The notes under the pieces are model-generated. The model did not search any database and was not told the origin of the DNA. It was given only the letters and a program-made list of their open reading frames with translations. Below are positions 1 to 6,124 of a DNA stretch of 8,535 nt, piece by piece. The DNA is from Actinomycetota bacterium (GTDB lineage: Bacteria; Actinomycetota; Thermoleophilia; Gaiellales; Gaiellaceae): contig JACCTQ010000320.1 in the NCBI GenBank assembly GCA_013812265.1, positions 1 through 8,535 on the forward strand, written 5' to 3'. Position 1 is the stretch's first letter, and the number at the start of each line of letters is the position of its first letter. Made by a program: the position numbers and the translations under genes.

Positions 1-43
1 GTCCTCTGAACCGAATCGCGCCGACGGGCGAATCACTCCTCGT

Positions 44-79
44 TCGACGGCCAAAATCCAAACACGACCCGGCCGTCGA
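44..79 (+). repeat. Inverted repeat in the leader of the ferritin-like gene
   Basis: A perfect 9-bp inverted repeat, TCGACGGCC (44-52) and GGCCGTCGA (71-79), is separated by an A-rich 18-base spacer. It ends two bases before the purine-rich ribosome-binding stretch AGAGGAG at 81-87, which serves the ATG at 97. As RNA it could form a stem-loop next to the ribosome-binding site; as DNA it could be a dyad operator. No T-run follows the second arm, so it is not a terminator. The repeat is plain in the sequence; its role is a guess. Confidence 0.45.
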
Positions 80-96
80 GAGAGGAGTGGGAACAT

Positions 97-750
97 ATGC
101 CGGACCTCTTCACTCTTGAAGAGCTAGATCAGGACGGCGCAATTCGGGAGACCGCCGAGAAGGCAGGCCTCGATACGCGCACCGACTTCCTGCGTAAGGC
201 CGGCCTCGGCGCCGGAGCAATTCTCGGGGGAGGCGCTCTGCTTGGAAGCTTTCCCGCCATGGCAAGCGCGGCGCCGCCGAAGAGCGACGTCGACATCCTG
301 AACTTCGCCCTCACGCTCGAGTACCTCGAGGCGGAGTTCTACACCGAGGCAGGCCGCAAGCGGCTCGGTGGCAAGCCGGGTCAGCTGGCCACCGTCATCG
401 GCAGGCACGAGCGGGCGCACGTTGCGTTCCTGAAGAAGGCCCTCGGCGGCAGTGCGGTCAAGAAGCCGAAGTTCAACTTCAAGGGCACGACGGCGAACCC
501 GACGAAGTTCCTGCGGACGGCGCGCGTGCTCGAAGACACCGGCGTCCAGGCTTATTCGGGTGCCGGACCGAGCATCAAGACGAAGTCCATAGCAGCAGCC
601 GCGATCTCGATTCTCACCGTCGAGGCTCGCCACGCTGCGTGGGTGCGAGACGTTCTCGGAATCCCTCCCGCACCAGCAGCGTTCGACGCGCCGAAGTCGA
701 AGGGGCAGATCCTCGCCGCAGTCAAGGGCACAGGCTTCATCGTCGGCTAG
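97..750 (+). CDS. Exported ferritin-like di-iron domain protein
   Basis: A 217-residue protein of the ferritin-like family common in actinobacteria. Residues 1-26 are an acidic N-terminal extension. At 27-34 comes TRTDFLRK, then a Gly/Ala-rich hydrophobic stretch (35-58) ending in a likely AxA-type cleavage site, so the mature protein probably lies outside the membrane. The four-helix domain keeps a full set of candidate metal ligands in ferritin order: E75 (with E78/E80) in helix A, E105-x-x-H108 in helix B, E146 in helix C and E176-x-x-H179 in helix D. This predicts a carboxylate-bridged di-iron site, which in related proteins supports iron oxidation or peroxide handling. The substrate cannot be read from sequence. 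The signal resembles a Tat motif but has Thr where the second Arg belongs. The start is supported by AGAGGAG 9 bases upstream. The gene faces the cupredoxin gene across a shared terminator. Family call strong, function open. Confidence 0.92.
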   Translation: MPDLFTLEELDQDGAIRETAEKAGLDTRTDFLRKAGLGAGAILGGGALLGSFPAMASAAPPKSDVDILNFALTLEYLEAEFYTEAGRKRLGGKPGQLATVIGRHERAHVAFLKKALGGSAVKKPKFNFKGTTANPTKFLRTARVLEDTGVQAYSGAGPSIKTKSIAAAAISILTVEARHAAWVRDVLGIPPAPAAFDAPKSKGQILAAVKGTGFIVG

Positions 751-765
751 CTCGAGCTCGGCTGC

Positions 766-795
766 AAACCGGGACGGCTTCGGCCGTCCCGGTTT
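766..795. terminator. Bidirectional hairpin terminator between convergent genes
   Basis: A perfect 13-bp stem, AAACCGGGACGGC (766-778) and its complement (783-795), is closed by a TTCG tetraloop on a C-G pair, the extra-stable UUCG arrangement. It lies 15 bases past the ferritin-like stop and 17 bases past the cupredoxin stop. A-tracts and T-tracts at the stem ends give each strand a short U-run, with more T residues at 796-802 on the plus strand. Position and symmetry fit one terminator serving both genes. Confidence 0.9.
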
Positions 796-812
796 CGTTC
801 TTGCACAGGGCC

Positions 813-1178
813 TTAGACGGCCTTGAAGCTGCCGTGCATCGCGAGCTCGTGCGGGTCGCAGATGTAGCGATACGCCTTCCCCCTGACGAGGCGCACCGTC
901 CAGGTTCGCGTGCCGACGAAGCCAACGCCGGTGCGAAGATCCAGGCCCGCGCCCTTCAGGTGGAAGTTGTGGGCATCGTCGCCGGTTCGGTCGGTCACGA
1001 CGATGACGTAGCGACCGGCCTTGATCCGCTTGACCACGCGTCCGGCGCCGTCTTTCAGGCTGATGGTGAAGCCCGGGCCTACTTTCGCGTAGAGCTTCGA
1101 GGGGCTCTTGGCAGACGCGGAGGCCGCGATCGCCAGACTCACCGCGACGGCCGGGAGGAGAAAGAGCCATCGGAACAT
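813..1178 (-). CDS. Exported cupredoxin-like (plastocyanin/azurin-fold) copper protein
   Basis: A 121-residue protein. Residues 1-23 are a clear Sec signal peptide, with a hydrophobic core and an ASASA cleavage region. The mature part, about 98 residues, has the size of a single small cupredoxin domain. The type 1 copper ligands are visible in the usual order: H73 in NFH, then C107-x-x-H110-x-x-x-M114 near the C-terminus in the motif YICDPHELAM. Such proteins carry electrons or bind copper outside the membrane; the partner is unknown. The ATG at 1178 has an AAAGGTG ribosome-binding site at a good distance. The gene lies 55 bases downstream of the SGNH lipoprotein gene on the same strand with no terminator between, so it may be read from that operon. 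It is unrelated to the larger overlapping open frames here, which lack family motifs. Confidence 0.93.
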   Translation of the reverse strand: MFRWLFLLPAVAVSLAIAASASAKSPSKLYAKVGPGFTISLKDGAGRVVKRIKAGRYVIVVTDRTGDDAHNFHLKGAGLDLRTGVGFVGTRTWTVRLVRGKAYRYICDPHELAMHGSFKAV

Positions 1179-1233
1179 CCGGGGACACCTTTCATTCGAT
1201 CTCTGTCCTTTCCCATGTCGACCCGCACGTTAC

Positions 1234-1950
1234 TCAGGATCGCTCTCGAGCGCCCTCGTCCGGGCCGCCGGGTGGCAATCGGAACGCGAGCTCGCCGAGG
1301 CGGCGGTAGCCCTCCACCGACGGGTGGTCGCCGTCCGCGGTCCACTCCTCGCGGATCCGCCCCGGCCGGTCCGGATCCTCGAGCGTGTCGTGGAAACGGA
1401 GCACCGGCACGTTCTCCTCGCGGCCGATCGCCTCGATCAGCTCGTTCAGGCGCCGGATCGGCTCCACGGCCTCCGGGTACCCATTGTTCCACGGGAGAAC
1501 GTCGACCAGCACGACCCGCAGGCCGCGCTCGCGCCCGCGCTGTACGAGCTCGCGCAACCTCTCGGCGGCGGCCTCCACCGGCCGGCGCTGGGCGATGTCG
1601 TTGATCCCGCCCTGCACGATGAGAACGTCCGCTCCCTTGGCGCATGCGTCCAGCCGGTCGGCGATCTGGTCGACTCGTTCGCCGTACACGCCGCAGTTGC
1701 GAAAGCGCAGGCGCGCATCTTTCCTCGCCGCCCAGTACTCGTACTGACTGCGCGGGTCCGGTGCGCTGATCCGAGCTCTGTTGTTCCGGTCCGGATCCCA
1801 CAGCGGCGAGCCGGCGGTGATGGAATCGCCGAGCGCGGCGACGACGATCTCCTCGCCGCGCGGGGCGCGGTCCGTGTCCGGCGGGACGCCCGTCGCCTCT
1901 TGGCCGTCGCCACAACCGGCCAGTGACAGGCCGACGAGGATCGTCAGCAC
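1234..1950 (-). CDS. SGNH/GDSL-family hydrolase, predicted lipoprotein
   Basis: A 238-residue protein with all SGNH blocks. Block I is GDSIT with the nucleophile S43, block II the glycine region around G87-G90, block III GGIND with N117, and block V D206-G-D-H209, completing the Ser-His-Asp set. The family hydrolyses esters (lipids, acetylated sugars, acylated peptidoglycan); the substrate cannot be told here. The N-terminus ends in the lipobox LSLAGC with C13, so the enzyme is probably lipid-anchored on the outer face of the membrane. The GTG start at 1950 has GAGG at 1957-1960, overlapping the stop codon of the ankyrin gene, so coupled translation is likely. Oddly, this start gives a signal with no positive charge before the hydrophobic run; an in-frame CTG at 1962 would add L-R-Q-I and supply an Arg. 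Catalytic assignment is strong, exact start less so. Confidence 0.95.
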   Translation of the reverse strand: MLTILVGLSLAGCGDGQEATGVPPDTDRAPRGEEIVVAALGDSITAGSPLWDPDRNNRARISAPDPRSQYEYWAARKDARLRFRNCGVYGERVDQIADRLDACAKGADVLIVQGGINDIAQRRPVEAAAERLRELVQRGRERGLRVVLVDVLPWNNGYPEAVEPIRRLNELIEAIGREENVPVLRFHDTLEDPDRPGRIREEWTADGDHPSVEGYRRLGELAFRLPPGGPDEGARERS

Positions 1951-1958
1951 GATCTGCC

Positions 1959-2609
1959 TCAGCTTTCGAGCCGTCGCGCGAGGTCGGCGTGGCCTGCATC
2001 GCGGGCGAGGTCAGCCGGTGTCCGGCCCTCGTCGGTCTTGAATCCGGGATCTGCGCCCCGGGCCAGCAACAGCTCGGCCGTCTCGATGTCGCCGTTCTGC
2101 GCGGCCGAGTGAAGCGCGGTGAACCCACCTTCCTGGCGGGCGTTCGGATCAGCCCCGTGGTCGAGCAACCGCTCGACGATCTCGACGGTCGCACCTGCGG
2201 CCGCGCTGTGTAGCGGCGCAACCCGGATGGACACGTGCCTGGCCACGGCGCCGACCTCCGCGCCGCTCTCGAGCAAAAGCCGTGCAACCTCGGTCCGGCC
2301 GAAGAACGACGCGAGGTGAAGAGGCATGAAGCCGTCGGGTGACCAGGAGCTCACTCGCCGAGGATCCTCCCGGAGGAGAGCTGCGACGCGCTCCGCATCT
2401 CCGATTGCGGCCGCCTCGAAGACGTCGAGTTCCGGCCCGCCTAAAAGGAGCGTCGCCACGATTTCGCCCCGGCCGTGGTACAGCGCCGTCAGGAGCGCGG
2501 AAACCCCGTTCTCGTCGCGAGCCGTCGCGAGGGCGGGCCGCTCGCTGACCAGGCGTCTTACCTGCTCATGGTCGTTGTTCTGCACCGCCTCGAAAAGCTG
2601 TGCTGTCAC
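1959..2609 (-). CDS. Cytosolic ankyrin-repeat protein
   Basis: A 216-residue protein made almost wholly of ankyrin repeats, about six to seven units at roughly 2-30, 34-60, 61-90, 92-124, 130-158, 162-192 and 195-216. The best-conserved units show the TPLHxAA-type turn and LLxxGAD ending, for example PLHSAAA (132-138) with LLDHGADPN (148-156), and ALHSAAQ with LLARGADP (181-188). Units 1-3 are degenerate. There is no signal peptide, membrane segment or enzyme domain, so it is presumably a cytoplasmic protein-binding scaffold; the partner is unknown. The GTG start at 2609 has AAGGGA five bases upstream, and an in-frame stop lies a short way further upstream, which fixes the start. It is the first gene of a minus-strand unit with the SGNH lipoprotein and is divergent from MarR, so it is a natural candidate target of that regulator. 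Confidence 0.94.
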   Translation of the reverse strand: MTAQLFEAVQNNDHEQVRRLVSERPALATARDENGVSALLTALYHGRGEIVATLLLGGPELDVFEAAAIGDAERVAALLREDPRRVSSWSPDGFMPLHLASFFGRTEVARLLLESGAEVGAVARHVSIRVAPLHSAAAGATVEIVERLLDHGADPNARQEGGFTALHSAAQNGDIETAELLLARGADPGFKTDEGRTPADLARDAGHADLARRLES

Positions 2610-2655
2610 CGTTGTCCCTTTGTTGTCATTTAGTTGTGCTAACTATTAACAGGTC
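2610..2655. promoter_or_regulatory. Divergent control region for ankyrin/SGNH and MarR genes
   Basis: These 46 bases are visibly more AT-rich than the surroundings. They hold a 15-base dyad TAGTT-GTGCT-AACTA at 2631-2645, a shape and size typical of MarR-family operators. They also hold three GTTGT boxes starting at 2611, 2622 and 2633, exactly one helical turn (11 bp) apart. A tentative plus-strand promoter is TTGTCA (2623-2628) with TATTAA (2644-2649), spacing 15. It would overlap the dyad, so a bound MarR dimer would block it. The promoter hexamers are a guess; the dyad and the repeats are direct observations. Confidence 0.55.
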
Positions 2656-3126
2656 ATGTCTGGCAAGGCAAGACGGATCACCCGGCCCGAACGCGAGATC
2701 GAGATCGCGGACCGTCTGCACTCCGCCGCTATCCACCTCCTCCGCCGTGTCGCCAGAGAGGACGTGCGGAGCGGCCTGAGCGCCGCACGCCTCTCCGCTC
2801 TCTCCGTGCTCGTCTTCGCGGGGCCGCGGAGCGTCGGCGACCTTGCTCTCGTCGAGCAAGTACAGCCGCCAACCATGACACGGCTGGTTCAGGGGCTGGA
2901 ACGGGACGGGCTCGTGCGGCGCGAGCCGAGCACGAAGGACCATCGTGTCGTCCGGATCCTGGCCACACCGAAGGGGCGCCGGATCCTCCAGGCAGCGCGG
3001 AAGCGGCGTGTGCTGCAGCTCGCGGAAGGGCTTGCGACCTTGAATGGAGGCGAGCTCGAGCTACTCGAAAGAGCGACGAATCTCATCGAGGGAGTCGCGC
3101 GCGAGGTACCGAACTCGACGGAGTAA
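2656..3126 (+). CDS. MarR-family winged helix-turn-helix transcription regulator
   Basis: A 156-residue protein of normal MarR length. Helices at about 11-36 form part of the dimer interface. The helix-turn-helix follows, with a recognition helix near 70-83 (PPTMTRLVQGLERDGLV). The wing has the family pattern D95-x-R97 ... T104-x-x-G107. C-terminal helices (110-150) complete the dimerisation domain. MarR proteins are usually dimeric repressors released by small phenolic or lipophilic ligands or by oxidation. This one has no cysteine, which argues against thiol-based oxidation sensing. The ATG at 2656 has no real ribosome-binding site, and a possible -10 element lies just upstream, so a leaderless or nearly leaderless mRNA is possible. 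The gene is divergent from the ankyrin gene across a palindromic region, suggesting autoregulation and control of the minus-strand operon. The kinase gene follows on the same strand. Confidence 0.95.
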   Translation: MSGKARRITRPEREIEIADRLHSAAIHLLRRVAREDVRSGLSAARLSALSVLVFAGPRSVGDLALVEQVQPPTMTRLVQGLERDGLVRREPSTKDHRVVRILATPKGRRILQAARKRRVLQLAEGLATLNGGELELLERATNLIEGVAREVPNSTE

Positions 3127-3173
3127 CACCCGTCGTACGTTTGTCGTGCCGGGCGACAGGCAAACTTTCGTCT

Positions 3174-4661
3174 GTGCCAACTGATGCGCAGACGCTCCCT
3201 CCTCGCTACGAGAGCTGCGAACGCATCGGGCGCGGCGGCATGGGCGACATCTTTCTCGCCCACGACGGCCAGCTGGGCCGCAAGGTCGCGGTCAAGGTTC
3301 TGGCCGAACGCTTCGCGAGCGATCTGAGCGTCCGCGAGCGGTTCAAGCGCGAGGCGCTCACGGCCGCCCGGCTCTCGGGTCATCCGCACATCGTCACCAT
3401 CTTCGACGTCGGCGAGTGGAATGACCGGCCGTTCATCGTCATGGAATACCTCGCAGGGGGAACGCTCGGAGAGAGAATCCGAAAGGACACGGCGCGGCCT
3501 TCGCAGGCGTTCGACTGGCTGGAAGGGGCCGCAGAGGCGCTCGACGCCGCCCACCGCGAGGGCATCGTGCACCGCGACGTCAAGCCCGCCAACCTCATTT
3601 TCGACGCCCGGGGTGAGCTCAACGTCGTCGACTTCGGCATCGCGCGCGTGCTCGACCAGACGACGGTCGGAATGACGCTCCCGGGCACGATCCTCGGGAC
3701 GTCCGGATACCTCTCGCCCGAACAGGCGAACGGCGCGGAAGCGACGGCCGCGAGTGACATCTACGGCCTCGGTGTGGTGGCCTTCGAGCTCCTGACGGGC
3801 AGCAGGCCGTTCGAGCGCGCGAGCGCCACAGCCGAGGCAGCCGCGCACATCCACGAGCCCGTGCCCTCCGCCGCCGAGCGCGGCGACCTGCCCGAGGAAG
3901 TCGACGGGGTCTTCGATCGAGCGCTCGCGAAAGACCCAGCGGAGCGGCACACGAGCGCAAGCGAGCTGGTCCAGGACCTGCGGACGGCGATGGAGGCCGG
4001 CGAGCAGATGACGCGCATGATCGCCCTTCCGGCCACCGCCGCGACGGCGACTGCTCCCACCGTGCCCCCCGCGTATGAGCGCTCTCGACGATCCTGGATG
4101 TTGCCGGCCCTCGTCGGCTTGCTGCTGCTCGGAGGCGGCGGGGTGGCGGCCGCCGTTCTTACAGGCGGGGACGACCCGCCGCCCGTGGAGACACGCGTGG
4201 TGACGAAACGCGTCCGGTCCGTCGTGACGGAGACTGCACGGGGCCAGGTCAGCGTGCAGACCGAGACCCGCACCGTCGCAACGACCGTCGAGGAGCCTGC
4301 GGAGGAGCCGCCACCTCCTTCTCCTCCGCCCGCGACTCCACCACCGGATGGCGGAGCCGTCTCGGTGGGACGGGCGATCTCGATGACCGACCAGGCGACC
4401 AGCCACCTGCGCCAGGGCAACTACACGGCAGCCTTGCCGCTGGTGCAGCAAGCGTTGCCGGCTCTCAGCGGGACGTACTCGTCGTCGAACCGGTACGAGG
4501 CGTATGCGAACTACAACTACGGCGCCAGCCTGCTCGGGCTCGGCCGCTGCGACGAGGCCATCCCGTATCTCGAGCGCTCCGAGGCTCTGCAGGGGCAACG
4601 CTCCGAGATCACGCGCGACAAGAAGGCTGCGAAGGACTGCGCGAAAGGCAAGGACGACTAA
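3174..4661 (+). CDS. Transmembrane Ser/Thr protein kinase with an outer TPR-like domain
   Basis: A PknB-type Hanks kinase of 495 residues from the GTG at 3174. Kinase landmarks in order: glycine loop GRGGMG (19-24), K41 in AVK, E60 in helix C, HRDVKPAN with D135 and N140, DFG (153-155), and an activation segment ending in SPE (181-183), so it should be active. A juxtamembrane stretch (about 275-307) leads to one membrane helix (about 308-329). The outer part is a Thr/Val-rich stretch with repeated TETRTV-like units (338-372), a proline-rich linker (373-392) and a helical TPR-like region (about 400-475) with two cysteines, C459 and C489. There are no PASTA repeats, so it probably senses something other than muropeptides. 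A TTG at 3141 gives 11 extra residues; neither start has a strong ribosome-binding site. The gene is 47 bases after MarR. Its stop overlaps that of the opposite gene. Kinase call very strong, ligand unknown. Confidence 0.96.
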   Translation: MPTDAQTLPPRYESCERIGRGGMGDIFLAHDGQLGRKVAVKVLAERFASDLSVRERFKREALTAARLSGHPHIVTIFDVGEWNDRPFIVMEYLAGGTLGERIRKDTARPSQAFDWLEGAAEALDAAHREGIVHRDVKPANLIFDARGELNVVDFGIARVLDQTTVGMTLPGTILGTSGYLSPEQANGAEATAASDIYGLGVVAFELLTGSRPFERASATAEAAAHIHEPVPSAAERGDLPEEVDGVFDRALAKDPAERHTSASELVQDLRTAMEAGEQMTRMIALPATAATATAPTVPPAYERSRRSWMLPALVGLLLLGGGGVAAAVLTGGDDPPPVETRVVTKRVRSVVTETARGQVSVQTETRTVATTVEEPAEEPPPPSPPPATPPPDGGAVSVGRAISMTDQATSHLRQGNYTAALPLVQQALPALSGTYSSSNRYEAYANYNYGASLLGLGRCDEAIPYLERSEALQGQRSEITRDKKAAKDCAKGKDD

Positions 4662-5476
4662 TGTGGCCCTCGGTGCTCGCCGGGGGGTTCTGCCGCCTCC
4701 GTCTCGACGTGGATGTCCGGTTGGTCCCCGGGCGCGTCCACCCCACCCTCCAGCTCGAACACCCAGAAATCGCGCTCCATGACCGGCACGGCGACATTGT
4801 AGACCGGCACGTCCTCGATCGACCCCGCGAAGGTGCCCGCGTGCGCGTGACCGTTCAGAACGAGGTCCGGCCGGTGATCCCGAATGGGCCGTCCGAGGCG
4901 GTCGCTGCCGAGGAATGCCCAGATGACGGGCGGCTCGCCTACCAGGGTCGTCGTCGTCGGAGCGTAGTGGAGTAGAACGATCCGCAGCCCACAGTGAGAG
5001 ACCGCCTCGAGACCTAGCTCGAGCGCTTCGACCTCGGCGGTCGTCTCGGCGTACACCTGGCGGAGAAGCGGCTCACCGAAATCGGGCAGCTCGGAATCGG
5101 GAAAACCGCCGACGAAACCCTTGGTGCCTACGACGCCGACGCTCGCGCCTCGGATCTCGTAGGTCGCCCAGCTCCGCTCCAGCACGCGAACGCCGGCCGA
5201 GGTGATCACGTCGACGACCTCGTCCTGACGCCCCGAGTGCCAGTCGTGGTTGCCGAGCACCGCGAAGATCGGAAGCGTGAGACCGCGGCAGGCATCCGCG
5301 AGAACGACCGCTTGCTCCGGCTCTCCGTGCGTGGTCAGGTCGCCTGCCAGCAGGATGAGGTCGACGGTATCCTCGAGCGCTGCGAACGCTCCCACCACTC
5401 GATCCCGATTCTCCGGCGAGCAGTGAATGTCGCCGGCGGCGGCGATGCGGATGGTCTGCTGCCGCTTCACTTGCAC
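4658..5476 (-). CDS. Calcineurin-like metallophosphoesterase
   Basis: A 272-residue protein with the whole metallophosphoesterase signature: D16-x-H18, G45-D46, GNHD (75-78), a lone H170 in LLHYAP, and GHAH (209-212). These residues hold two metal ions that activate water for phosphoester hydrolysis; family members act on phosphoproteins, cyclic nucleotides, nucleotides or DNA. There is no signal peptide or membrane segment, so it should be cytosolic. The last 30 residues are acidic and Pro-rich and look like an unstructured tail. The GTG at 5476 is used here; the GTG at 5470 (then KRQQTIRIAAAGD) is equally possible, and only a weak GTGAAG lies upstream. It is convergent with the Ser/Thr kinase, the two stops overlapping in CTAA. 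Reversal of the kinase's phosphorylation is an attractive idea, but most bacterial kinase partners are PP2C enzymes, so this is speculation. Confidence 0.94.
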   Translation of the reverse strand: MQVKRQQTIRIAAAGDIHCSPENRDRVVGAFAALEDTVDLILLAGDLTTHGEPEQAVVLADACRGLTLPIFAVLGNHDWHSGRQDEVVDVITSAGVRVLERSWATYEIRGASVGVVGTKGFVGGFPDSELPDFGEPLLRQVYAETTAEVEALELGLEAVSHCGLRIVLLHYAPTTTTLVGEPPVIWAFLGSDRLGRPIRDHRPDLVLNGHAHAGTFAGSIEDVPVYNVAVPVMERDFWVFELEGGVDAPGDQPDIHVETEAAEPPGEHRGPH

Positions 5477-5541
5477 ATCTTCACGAAACCGGCGCGGACT
5501 GCAAACGATTAAGAGTCCGGGTACGGGGGTAGCCGCAACCC
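5477..5541. promoter_or_regulatory. Divergent intergenic region of phosphoesterase and nucleotidyltransferase genes
   Basis: These 65 bases must hold the 5' ends of both divergent genes. I see an AT-richer core, AAACGATTAAGAG, near 5503-5515 that could hold a -10 element. I see no convincing -35 partner, palindrome or strong ribosome-binding site on either side. Assignment rests on gene layout only. Confidence 0.3.
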
Positions 5542-6105
5542 GTGGCCGAGGAGCAGTCGTTCTCGAACCTCGTCGAGACGATGCGCAAGACCGCTGCGGC
5601 GCTGCGCGAGGCGGACTTGCCGTTCCTGCTGGGCGGGGGGATGGCTGCGTGGGCCCGCGGTGGGCCGGAATCCAACCACGACGTCGACTTCCTCATGAAG
5701 CACGACGACGCCGAGCGGGCGCTCGAGGACCTCCGGAGCGCGGGATTCGAGCCCGAGCGTCCGCCCGAGAACTGGCTCTTCAAGGTCTGGGACGGGGAGG
5801 TCTTTGTCGACCTGATCTTCGACACCGCGGCCGGCCCAGTCACGGACGAGCTGTTCGAGCGCAGCGACGAGCTCGAGGTTCACGCCGTGCGGATGAAAGT
5901 GGCCGCGCTCGAGGATGTGGTGGTGGCGAAGCTCTGCGCTCTCGACGAGCAGGATCTCGACTACCGGTCGTGCCTGGAGGTCGCCAGGTCGCTCCGTGAG
6001 CAGATCGACTGGAAAGCCGTTCGAGCACGCACCGAGGGCTCGCCGTACGCGCGAGCGTTCTTCACTCTCCTACGCGAGCTCGAGATCGTCGACGTCGACG
6101 CGTAG
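5542..6105 (+). CDS. Nucleotidyltransferase-fold protein, substrate unknown
   Basis: A 187-residue protein with the polymerase-beta nucleotidyltransferase core. It shows a glycine run after a beta strand (LLGGGMAAWARG, 29-40), the metal-binding pair D47-V-D49 in HDVDFL, and a third acidic residue D90 in the strand FVDLIF. The helical part (about 120-182) includes the conserved-looking stretch LEDVVVAKLCAL with K130, as in small uncharacterised nucleotidyltransferases related to the MNT and AbiEii groups. The catalytic acids are intact, so it may transfer a nucleotide to a protein, RNA or small molecule. No HEPN-domain or antitoxin partner lies beside it, so a toxin-antitoxin role is not supported by context. 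The GTG at 5542 has no good ribosome-binding site; an ATG at 5581 preceded by GAGACG is an alternative that still keeps the core. It converges on the D-aminopeptidase with 19 bases between. Confidence 0.87.
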   Translation: MAEEQSFSNLVETMRKTAAALREADLPFLLGGGMAAWARGGPESNHDVDFLMKHDDAERALEDLRSAGFEPERPPENWLFKVWDGEVFVDLIFDTAAGPVTDELFERSDELEVHAVRMKVAALEDVVVAKLCALDEQDLDYRSCLEVARSLREQIDWKAVRARTEGSPYARAFFTLLRELEIVDVDA

Positions 6106-6124
6106 CGCCGGCGTCGGGCGGCTC

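Noticed and set aside
124..1188. 354-codon minus-strand open frame opposite the ferritin-like gene and across the cupredoxin
   Set aside because: It lacks domains and conflicts with two well-supported genes and the shared terminator.
2889..4598. 569-codon minus-strand open frame antisense to MarR and the kinase
   Set aside because: It is the mirror of two genes with full family motifs, is Arg/Gly-rich without any recognisable domain, and such long shadows are expected in GC-rich DNA.
5427..5999. 190-codon plus-strand frame overlapping the nucleotidyltransferase
   Set aside because: Wrong frame of a gene with clear active-site residues; no motif of its own.
6106..6124. CGCCGGCG palindrome between the convergent nucleotidyltransferase and peptidase genes as a terminator
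   Set aside because: Only eight bases with no loop or T-run; in GC-rich DNA this arises easily by chance.
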